Part shown: positions 50,501 through 62,500 of the stretch, piece after piece | Numbering within the stretch: the first letter of the stretch is position 1 | How the letters are laid out: every line of letters begins with the position of its first letter | Assembly: GCF_963678635.1 (NCBI RefSeq) | Contig: NC_087068.1 | Span: 36,155,436 to 36,219,435, forward strand | From: Symsagittifera roscoffensis | Lineage: Eukaryota > Xenacoelomorpha > Acoela > Convolutidae | Length of the DNA: 64,000 nucleotides | Direction: 5' to 3' | Position numbers and translations under genes: made by a program | Notes under the pieces: generated by a model | Database searches by the model: none | What the model was told of the DNA's origin: nothing | The model's input: only the letters and a program-made list of their open reading frames with translations

Positions 50501-53500
50501 CAAGATTGAAACTCGGAGCAGAAATCAGAACAAACGAAGCGAAAATAACCAAGAAAGCAAGAATAACCAAGAAATCAAAATACAAGCAACCAATATTCAA
50601 GAAGAAAAATTCGACCAACAACGAAAACATTTATTTTTACCACGAGAAGGAGAATACTCTGGCCTATTACTGGGAGACTCAATTGTTAACAGAATCAATG
50701 GGGAACAAATATCGGAAAATGTGTTGGCGAGAGGATTTGGTGGGCACACAATTTCTGCATTGCTGGAACGCGTGAGAAATAGTAAATCGCGACATTTTAA
50801 ACATGTAACTACGCTAATTGGAATAAATGACTGCCTCTCAAATGATTTCGACGCGAAGGAAGCCGTGAGTAGCTTAGAAAAACAAATTTATCTCGTAAAT
50901 CATAAATTCTCCCCAGAAACAATTTCACTATGTACTGTAACTCCCTTAGGCGCTTTTAGAAAAGATTTTAATCCAAATGTACAGAAGCTAAACAAGCAAA
51001 TTCTTAATTTAGTACGGAATGTAAAGGACTTGGGCGAAGTAAAGTTGGATATTTTAGACATAAACAAAAATTTTAGTCAAAATACCGATGCGCTTAGCTC
51101 GGATGGTTTGCATCCTTCTGATGGGGGTGTTGAAATTTTGGTGCAAAGTTTTAGAGATTATTTTAGAGGTTCTGATATTAATGCAAACACATGTGAGATT
51201 ACAACCCGCCCCAGAATGAAGCAAACCCAACAATCATCAAATTTAGATCCAAAAACGGCAGAAATGATACAATTTTTCCAAAACGGTGCAAAATTCTTTA
51301 GGAAATACTAGTTTCGCATTTTTTCTTGGTGCAAACTTTGGCGATTATTTAATTTATTACGCTGAATATTAAATTCTGGTTATTTTGTGCAATTTTTCTT
51401 ATTTCCAAGGCTCAGATGGAAAATATAGAAAAAACCATTGTTTACTGGGGCTATCTAAGCTGTCATCAAAAGATATTAACATCGAAATGTGGGATAAATG
51501 AGCGGAGAGCTACCACACTGACTCATCTTTTCCTTTTTGCGTTGTTACTAACCCAAAGTGGGGATGTTGAAAAGAACCCTGGCCCTATTGAAACCATTGA
51601 AACAGTCTACGGCATCTGCTCAAAAAATTGTGCAAATCTTAAATTTGTTCAATTGAATTTTCAAAGTATTATCAGAAAACGGATGCAATTGAAAAAAGTT
51701 CTTGATGATATGGGCGAAAATACAATTATAGGAATTTCCAAAACGTGGCTTAAAAAAGAAGATAAGGACAATTTATGGAATTTCCACCGTAGAACGCATG
51801 CGATGTTCAGATATGATAGGCAATCAGCGGTAAAAAAAAGAAAGGCGGTGGCGTTTTGTTATATATACCAGTCAAATTGGCTCCGAAATTGAGGCCTGAT
51901 TTAAATTTATTTGATCAAGAAAAATATGAGTCAGTGTGGGTTGAGTGCAAATCTACATTTAACATTTCCAGTAAAGAAAAAATGTTAGTTAATTTGTGTT
52001 ATAATCCAAGCAGATCAAACTTTTTTGATTTTTTGGAACAATTAACGCTTAACATAGATAATGCATTTTAAGTTTCTTATAAAAATTACGCTTCTGGGTG
52101 ATTATAACATAAATTACCTGGATAGCAAAGAAAAAGAAAATTTAGATTCTATAATTATTCCATATGGATTGAAGGTTTTTTGTCCAAACGATGAGACCAG
52201 AATTAGTTCCTCAACTAAAACTCATATCGACTACATTATCAGTGACTATGAAACAAACGGCATTGAATTTTGTTTTGATACACCTTATAAAACCGACCAT
52301 TTTGCTTCATTTATTTTGACGGATATAAAATGCGGCAAAAGTTTACCGAGGATAATTTCGACTTTCAATAAGAAAAATGATCAGAAAAATGAATTTTGCA
52401 ATACACTCTCCGCTCTTCCTTGGTATCTCTTATATCAATGTACAGACGCACAAAACATGTTCTCGACGATGATTTATTTAATTTCTAGTGCTCTTCAGCA
52501 ACATGCTCCAAACGAAAAAAAATTTTGTTCGTAATTTTAAACCAAAAATTGTGTTGAAAACGGAATGGTTCGATTCAGAATGTCAGCAATTGTTGATTAA
52601 GAAACAGAAATCACTCAGATCATATCGCAGTCAAAGCACAAGCGATAATTGGTCAAAGTACCAGTTTTTACGTAATCAAATGAGCCAATTGATTAGAAGT
52701 AAACAACTCGATCATTCAAAAAATTGTTTTTCACTTCTCAGCACTATCCAACAAAAATGGAAATATATTAACCAAGTTAGAGATACATGTTCTGGCAACA
52801 ATCGAATTACAGTTCTACGAAATTCCTTCAGTGAAATGATAACCCCAGATAAAAAAATTGCCAATCATTTAAATTATATTTATTCAAACTTAGGCGAATT
52901 TTTCGGCGCTAAAAAGCCTCCGAATTACAACAAATCTGCCTCTGAAGAATCTGCGCCTTTCCATTTTCAACACATTACAGTGAAGCAATGCTTTGATATA
53001 GTTCGAAAAATCAATGTCAGAGAACCACTCGGACCTTGTACCGTACCTGCTTGGGCAATCATTGACGGTCAATCAGTTATAGTTCCACATTTAACTTTTG
53101 TCATAAATACTTGCTTAGATGAGAACATTTTCCCGATCGAACTGAAAAAAGCACACGTAACCCCTTTATTTAAAAAAGATGACCCAATGGATGCAAAAAA
53201 TTATCGGCCAATATCAATAACTTGTGCTTTTTCTAAAATTTTTGAAAAAATTTTGCATGCCCAAATAACAGAACATCTTGACAAATTTCAAATAATGACA
53301 CCATTTTATTTCGGATTTCGCAAAAACATTTCGACACAAGATGCTCTTGTTTATGTGACAGAAAGTATTCGAAATCAAGTAGATTCAAAAAAAATCGTAC
53401 ATGCAGCTTTATTAGATCTGTCCAAGGCTTTTGATTCTATTTTGCATGAAGTTTTAATTGAAAAAATGCTTTCTCTAGGTTTTTCAAATGGAGCAAATGC

Positions 53501-56500
53501 TTTAATTGCTAGCTTCCTAAACAAACGTATTCAAAGAGTAAACGTCAATGGAATCTTTTCAGACTGGATTGAAATCAAACGAGGTGTCCCACAAGGAACG
53601 GTACTTGGTCCGTTGTTGTTCAATTTATATGTTAATGACATACAAGAGCGATTATATGAAGGTTGTACTTTAGTTCAATATGCTGACGACTGTATGGTTT
53701 TTTCCTCTTCTATAATTTCTGAGGATGCTTTGAATCGATTGCAAAAATCACTCAATAATCTAACGGAATTTTTTGCAGAGAACCAATTGAATCTGAATGC
53801 ATCTAAATCAAAATTTATAACATTTTGTCAAAAAAATGATAGCAAAATGTAGATACTGATACAATAGTAATTAATGGGCATTATGTAGCCAAAAAATCAG
53901 AATGCAAATATTTAGGCTTTATTCTTGATTCAAGTTTATCTTTTCATGCTCAAATAAAAACAATTCTCCAAAAATGGCACAAGGAATTAAAACTATAGAT
54001 ACAATTGGACAACAACTGCCGACATTATCATTAGTTGCCTTGCTTCATTGTCTTGTTTTATCACATTTAGATTATTCAGCAATATTTTAAATACAAATTA
54101 ATGCTACTTTGATGCTATCTCTAGAGAAACAGTTGAACTGGGCGTTAAAAAGAACATATTCCAGATCGAAATTTAAATCTTCTTCCCTTCTTCGCATTAG
54201 CAAATCGTTCATTGGAATCGAGAAAAGAATTGAGTTAAAGTGTATAACATACTTATACCAATATCTTACAAACAAAAAGAAGGCTTTTCAAAATACATTG
54301 AGACTACCGACTGCCAATTATAGGCTCAACAAAAGAACGAAACAAATTATTTTTGACAAACATTGTTCAACCGCTTCTCTACAAAAATCATTTTTTCATT
54401 TGACTTCTAAAAAATGGAATTCACTGCCCATAATTTTGCGCAATTTAGAAAAATCGAGAACAGGATTCAAGAAAAAATTGAAAGAATTTTACGTGCGTGA
54501 ATTGAGAAACAATCCAATATGTACAAATACAAATACGTGGCGTGATTTCCGTTTTTGCTAGTTCTATATGTTTTAATTTAGTTTAATTTTTCACACATTG
54601 TTTGAAAGAGAATCTGTATATACTCTGCATATACGCTGTATGTTTGGACTATCTGTAAAATTGTTTGTTAAGTTTTAATACCAGCTCGTTCTTAATTCTT
54701 AAAACTGATTTTTTTTAGTATCCGTAACTTCATATATTTTAATCAACCAATTTCTGAACTGTAACCGAACTTGTTTTGTTTTGTTTATTGCTTGTTTTCT
54801 GATGTTGTGTTTTTGTTTGATGTAACCAATGAATTTTAACCAACTTTATTATTTACACTTTGCTATACTGATGCCTCGGCTTTTATTGTATAGTAATTCA
54901 GGTGTTCTTTCTTCTTCTAAGCGGAGCTTTGCACCACTTGCAATACAAAAAGCCAACAAATAGTTAAAAAAAACCCGAAAACTTTATGTTTGCCTCAAAT
55001 GAAAGCCATTTTGATGGCGACCGGTGGCAAAAAAAAACAATGCGTGAGCAGCTTTGAATTATCATTTAGCAAATACCGAGAGGGTAATTTTGCAGACAAA
55101 ACTTGGGTAGACGTCTGTTGAGCCGGGAAAACTGGTAAAAAAAAGTCATGTAGAAAACTTCATTTTTTTTCAAAAAATTTGATATGCCAATTAATTTGAA
55201 TAAATTTACAACATAAAGTGTCAGACATTGTATGGAATTAGGACTAAAAATTGTTAGGAACTAAGTCCAAACAGAAAAAGACAAAAAACTAACCACACGA
55301 AAAATGCTGCCAATAAAACTCGTCTATTTCGTTTTTCTTAGATAGCAGAAAGTTTTGGTGGATAAAAAAACCAAAATTCTAAATTTCATTAATCTGCTTA
55401 AACTTGAGTTGCAAGTTCAAAAAACTCAAAACAGAACGAGAGGAAAACATTAAGGTACAAGAAACAAATGGCGAAAATAAACTAAGTTGACATTTTCAGA
55501 TGAAAAGTATTTTTTGGTTTAATAGAACTTAGGGCTCCCTAAACCCGAATCTACTGCTGAAGAAAGTTAACATTCTATAAAAATTGTAGTTTCATATTTG
55601 TAAACTTACGAGGTCGAACTTCCTTCTAAATATATCATTCTGTGAACAAAGTAATTTAAAGGAAAAAGTCTAGTACAGAGTTGCAATACCCTTGCTTATT
55701 GCAAGTGCAATGAAATCAAGGAAACCAAAACAAAATAGTCAACTCTGAAACATTTTCAGTTTTCGAATTTCAGAGAAAAAATACATCACATTGAAGCTCT
55801 TTGCATTTCAGGAAATTTGAAAGATGATAATTTTTTCATAAAATTAACAAAAACAGATAAAACTGCTAAAAAGGCTACTAAAAGTTATTAAGTCCCCCTC
55901 AACCTTAAAACTCATACACAGCTCGTGAAACGACGCAATATAAGGCGATTAAGCCGATGTAACATAGGCCAAAACCTATCAAGCCGAAAAATAAGGACAA
56001 AAAAAATCGAGTTAGAAAAATTAGAACCAACATAAGCAAATTTTGAAAAGGACGGATATTTAAAATAACAAACTCAACCATGATTAGTATTTGCAACCGA
56101 GAGGAGTAAGATTCACAAAGAAGACGAAAAAAAGAGGATTCGTGAAGGAGTCCAGAAGTGAGTCCTGTGGACAAGTGTTGTTTACGGGAAAAAAGTCTAG
56201 TACCCGATTGCAATACCCTTGCGATTGCAATGAAATTAATCAGTAAGTTGGATAACCTCAGCGACATCATAAAAGAACGCCACAAAGACACTTATAATTA
56301 AAAGCCAAACCACGAAAACCACATCTAAAAACATTTCCTGGGAAAAAAACGTTTGATTAAAAGAAGTAAATGAAATTACTCACATTTGCTCACTTTCATT
56401 TTAAAAATCAAGTAAGTGCCTTCAAAACGACAGTCAATAATGAGGTTTTGAGACAAAAGGGATTTTCCCATATTCTGGTATCGGTCTTTTGATCACTTCA

Positions 56501-59500
56501 TTTTAAGCGAAACTTCAATTTCGGGGAAATTAATCAGTAAGTTGGATTACCTCAGCGATATCATAACAGAACGCCACGAACACACTTATCTTATTTCTTC
56601 TAGTCATTTATAACAAAAACTTGTAAGTGGCCTAAGCCAATGGCAGTTTAAAACACCAAAAAAAACCTTGTTAATAAAGCTCTGTGGTTCTGGCTCTGGT
56701 TCCTGAGGTGGTTCTTCTTCCACTTCATAGTCTGAAAGATATTGCGGGGGTGGTGGTGGCGGTCTTCGGTCATACTTCAGCGGTGCAGCTACTTCCAACT
56801 CTCTATTTTGCCTCTGCGGCACGAACGGAGGAGGGAAACTATCCGCGGAGGGCGCTTGCTCAGGGTCGTGCAAGTACCTGCAGTTTTGACCGTGAACACA
56901 GTTTCCTCTGTTAAAGTACTTGCAAGGAACACGAGGTCTCTTACTATAGGGGATTGCTGAAACACAAAACTACAAATTGATTCGAATCAGAACAGTCAGA
57001 ATTCATAACAAGGTCGGCCGGTTGCTGTGCAAATCGCACAGAATGTTCCAACCATATTCATTAAAAAACAAGGACAGCCGGTTACTGTGCAAGTAGCACA
57101 GATTCTTCCTACCAGAGTCTTAGAAAAATACAAACCTTTTTTTCAAATTAGCGTCGTTTTATTCCGCATGGTGTGATAAAAAGATCTGAAAGAAAAAAAA
57201 GAACTAAGGCAAATTTGACAGTCATAGCAAAAAAAGGCCATTCGGAAAACATTTTTCAAAGAAATTTGACTAGATAAGCAAAAAATTGTAACAAAAAATT
57301 GAAAAGTTTTTTCAAAATTTTTTGCAGAAATTTTCGAATTTGACCATTTTTTATTACAAAATGGCGCTAAAAAACTTCAAAGACTACTTTTATTTGAGTA
57401 CAATTAAAATTTCACGGCTTAAAGTAAGCTTAAATAAGCTATTGTAAGCCTACACGCTTACCATATTAGTTCGAAATAAGACCAAAAATCAAAAACTTCA
57501 TACCGTTTTTTCTCGTGAAAAAATTTATGAATTTTTGTCGTTCGAATCACGATTGAAAAAGCTTTAATATGATATATCACTCGACCCTTTCCGAAGATTA
57601 TCTGTAGCACCTGATTTTGTGTGGAAAACAAAAAGAAAAAACTAAAACACACCCGAATACAAAGTTCCTCCCCATTTTTCAAATGGTCGGAACAAAAACT
57701 ACAAAAAAGACATTTTTCCCTTTTCTTCCTTTCAAATTGAAATCATTTTTGGTACGAAATAAGCTAAGACAATACAAGAGTGTGGAAAGTAAGTGAATTA
57801 CGCATAATCGATTGTGTATAGCGGCAACAGCTTCGATCAAAGCTAATCGTGATGAAAAACGTTTGCATAAAGGGCACACTAATCCAGATCTTAAATGTGG
57901 AAACTGACACCGTACGTCCTGATTGATATCGCGGAAAAGGTTTATATGGGACAGAGAAAAGCCCTTTTGGTCGTGATTCGGATTTCAAAAATTGAAATCT
58001 GAACTTCATTTGATTTGATGTTAGCCTCCCACTTTTTCTACTTCAATTTTAAAGTTATTGTAGCTATTATTAACCTTCATTTTCAAGTTTTTCATTTCTT
58101 TTCAAATTTTTCCAGAAGGTTTTCATTTTTCTTTCTTAAAAAATTGTGAGCCGAACATTCTACACTACTTGCTGTTAACCACCTCTCATTGTTAATTGAT
58201 CCGAAATGATTGATCTTAATTGATTGTCAGCCTACTCTACACCGCTCTAAGCGACAGCTGGACGAGTTTCTGATATGTAACAAAAATATTTAATGGAAAA
58301 TAAGTCTAGTTCTCGACTGAAGACAATTGCTTTCCCAAGTGTAAACCCTTTCTTTCTAACAAAGAAATCTGACTAACAATTATCTTCTCCTTCCTCGAGT
58401 CCGCCGTTCTGTTCGTCTGGGTCTTCTTTTAACAATTTTTGATACATTTTTTCCAAATTTCTTCCTTTGATATTTTTCCGAGCGTCTCCATTTCCTGTCA
58501 CCTCATCTTCCGAATCAGTAACTTCTCCATCTTCGAGATCTTCGTTCACTGCCTTCGCTGGCAACTCCCCCGCAATAGTTTCTCCAGTGGTTACAGCTCC
58601 ATTATCATCATCTTCGTCGGAATTTATTTCACCAAGTTCGCTCTGAACAAGATAGGATCACTTTCACATGTGAAAACAGCAATGAACGCAAGGAAACAGA
58701 AAATAAACTGACTTGTGATTTGAAAACACTTCAACTTTGGAATGTTACAGAAAAAACATTTGCCTTCAAAGCTCATCGAGTCAATGAACGAAAGGAAACC
58801 AAAGAACAACTGACTTGTTTTTTTATAAAACATATATGGCCTTAAAGTATTGAATTTCAAGAACAATTCATATTGACACTTCTTCGATAAATATAATGCA
58901 ACTTGAGAAAATTGGATGAAAAAGTATCGGTTTTATTCCGCTGGGAAATATGGAAAATTAAATCTACTTTCGAAACTAGAAAAGGATCACGTTCTCTATT
59001 CATAAGTGAAAAACATCAATAGTGTAAAACATTTTCAAACTTGTAAAACGTTTTTAAAAGTACAAAATCTGAAACACTAAACAGTACAAAAAATTATTGT
59101 TTTCAAAAAAAAACAAAGCGTAAATGAAAAAAAAAAACCAAAAAAGGATCAAAAATAAAAACAAGCCAAAAACGTGGGACAATGTAGCTAGAATGCTACA
59201 CCCTGGAGGTAAGCTCGCTAACTAAATTATTTTGAAAATTTCGCAAAATCACTGTCCTAAAAAACTGTAAAAATTGCAAAAAAATGAAAACAATCCTAAA
59301 ACAAAAAATCTCCACAACAGAATCCGAACAATTCAGCGAGACTTAAGTAGGCACAAAAGTCATGAATAGTCGAAAATTTTTAGTTTTCTTAAATTAAAAA
59401 AAGGTTCCGACTGGAATCGAACTTCCGGGATTTGTCATCCCACGCATGGGTGTTATCACTGCACCAAATGCATAGCACATTCCTTGAAATTATAAAGAAA

Positions 59501-62500
59501 AGAACTTCCGAAAAGTTTTCACGAAACATGAAAAAATCAAATAGCAAAAAAATATCGTCTAACTTCTTCCAACTAAATGACTTGCCAAAAACCAAAATTC
59601 ACTGAAAAGATTATTAGTTTTTTCAAAAAAATGTATCAATTTTAGGCAAAATTGGTGCTGCATCAAATAGGCGGACATAAAACAGGCTGAAAAACAAACG
59701 TCCGACACAGTTTTAGAAGCGCGAACAATTTTCCGTATTCCGAAAAAACAAGTCTTGGCCGGATTCGAACCATTGACCTTTTCTTTGAAAGCAAGTGAGT
59801 TCGCTCTTTGCCACGTGCGCGAATTAAGATCTAAACAATGATTTCATATAAGCCAAAAAAACAATGGTTCAAGTGATCCTGTTTAACTAGATGTTAACCG
59901 AAAAACAAACTACATTCCGATTTGATAACACTCGCTAAACAAGCGTAATTATCTTCCCGAAAACGGAATTGATAAACACAGCATGCCACTCAAGCAATAG
60001 CGAGTAAAAATGTCTGAGAAATTAATTTTGAGATTATGAATATAAGCCGTCCAAATTGTATCTATTAGAATTTAAAATATAACTAAGACCAAAATAAAAA
60101 ACATTTGGTATATAAGCCGACAGAATTGAGGCCGACACCCAATATACTGAAAATATTAAGATTTTTTTTCAAAAAGAAAACAATCAAATAACATGCACGA
60201 TCCCTAAATCAACAGTACATTTAAAATGTAGGTGGTAGGTACACTGAAACGAATTTAGAATGATAAATTATAAATTGACCGTTCTGAAAAAAAAAATAGT
60301 TACGGGAAAACAGTCTAGTACCCGGCTTATCGCAAGGGGGTAACAAGGAGCTTTGGGAATGCAAAAAAAGGAGAATCTTCAAAAAAGTCCTGCATTTGAG
60401 AGCTAGGCCGCCAAAAAAAAATAGGCCGCAGACAGAAAAAAGGTCTAGAATAGCCGAAAAATTACAGTGTACGAAAATAAATCCCGACTGCGCTTGGTCG
60501 TTTCTAGCATGAGAGTTCCCACTTCACGAAATACTCCTTGAACTTGAATTCATAAAGCAAATAAGACACGTTATGCAATTTCGCGAGCAAATTCTGTGAA
60601 GAACAAAGTTATTTACTGGTAAAAGCCTAGTACCCGGTTTCAACACTCATGCTTATCGCAAGAAAAAAAGCATAAGTCAAACAGCGTGAACCAAATTTCA
60701 GACTTTTTCCTGAACGAAAATCATCATGACTTATTTAAACATTTTCCCGATGGTCATTTAAAATTTTTGCCTGTGGCTTCATCAAATGAACTAAAATTGG
60801 ATGATGGAAATTTAACCGACGACTAATTGGTAATACTCCGGGACATCAAAAAACATTCTGAAACCAGAATAAAATTACGTCTTGAGCTTGAACACGAACA
60901 TTGTTTTAGGACCGTGCTAACTTTTGTTTTGGGCGAACTTTAATTAAAAAAGGGGCACTTTTGTTGTTGTAAGACCGACTACGAGTACAAAGTATAATTC
61001 AATTTAAACGCAATTTCGTAAAACATACCCCAAAATAAAAAGAAGAAAGAACTTAATATACTAGGACCTCCAATCGACTAACTCTGCCATGAAGAAGTGC
61101 TCGGCGAAAAAAAAGGAGCTTGAAAAAATCTCGGATGTCTTTGACAAACTGGATGCCCATTATGATTTTTCCAAGAATGGCTTTAGCATGCCGAAACTAT
61201 GCGCATAAGTTGTTTCTGACAAAATGATTTTTTGGATCGCTACGACAGAATACTAAGAAATGAATGATAACCAGTTTTTACAAGCAGTATTCCCGGCAGC
61301 CAAGGTGGCTTGGGTGTTTTTTCCTCTCATCTGCTAGTTTTACCGCTTTCCTGGTTTCAAACGTAGGAGCGACATGCCCTAAGCAAAATTTTTGGAAAGG
61401 AGCAGGTGGATGGAACTTAAATGATGCGCTTAAACGGTGGTTTGAACTTGGAACATTGTAAATGGCTCCGAAAAATGAGAGCCAATTTTCGACAGCGAAG
61501 TTGCAGCCTTGATTTCAAAACTCGAATCAACAGACGTACTAAGATTCAGCCCGTTCCAAGATAGATTTGGCTCTCAATGGTTGAACGTCATCCCGTGCAA
61601 AATCTAAGGTTAAAACTAACGAACAAATCATTCAGAATCGCAATAAAACTCCGATTAGGCTCCTAAAATTGCGCACAGCATAAATGCGTGTGCTGAAAAG
61701 ACGTTACCGAAGCTGGTTAGCATGGTCTTTCTAGCCTGAAAAGTGCAGAGAGAGTTTCTATGCATTCAAATCTGAATGCCCTCATGAAGAAGAGTTTATC
61801 TTCTACTCACATTCCTTCTGTTTTAACACCTCTGCAGGACGGACCAATCAGAAGCGACTAGACGGTTTGACGCTCATTCCATGGGCTGTTGGTAAGCAGC
61901 TCTTATGAGACGTTACGGTAGTAGACTCCCTAGCCCCCCAGTAGGATTACTATAGGGCCAGTTTTTAGCCTGGGTACGGCTGCCGCTGAAGCGGAAAAAT
62001 GACAAGCATAAAGACTTAATAGATGACGAATATATTTTTCAACGCTAGCTTTTGAGATTTGGGGTACAGCCAGCCACAGCACGGAAACTTATTTGAGCAA
62101 GTTTTGTAAGAACCTAAGCATATGTACGGAAGAACTCAGGGCACACAGAAACTTGCTGGCAATGCAGATTGCGAAAGACGCATTCGTACTCGGCACAATA
62201 AATGACAAAAACAAGTTTCGACGAAATTGTTTATTTGTAATAGCTAATATATGATTTTTTCTTGTCGAGTTACGTGTTCTTAGTAAAGAAACGCAACCAG
62301 TATTGAGTTTTATTTTAATAACATCTACTCTAACCATCTCCTTTTTATCATTATCAATCATTATTTTTATCAACCTAGCAACTTCCTAGGGATTTGACTC
62401 GAATATGTGATGAAGGGACTTCTGACTGTTACCTCGGTTACTATGATACTTTTAATCTTCGGTTTATTTAAAAAAAAAAACATTTTGATCGAAGCTTACA

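Larger units (their letters stand above)
50283..54900 (+). mobile_element. CR1/L2-type LINE in antisense orientation inside ZC3H18 intron 4
   Basis: ORF1 (50283-51311) and a broken ORF2 (51416-54561) are followed by about 340 nt of T-rich 3' UTR. Both ends are approximate, because no target duplication was found by eye. Esterase-type ORF1, 2A motif before the endonuclease, APE endonuclease and reverse transcriptase without RNase H match CR1/L2-like elements. It accounts for most of the 6.9-kb intron. Confidence 0.85.
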
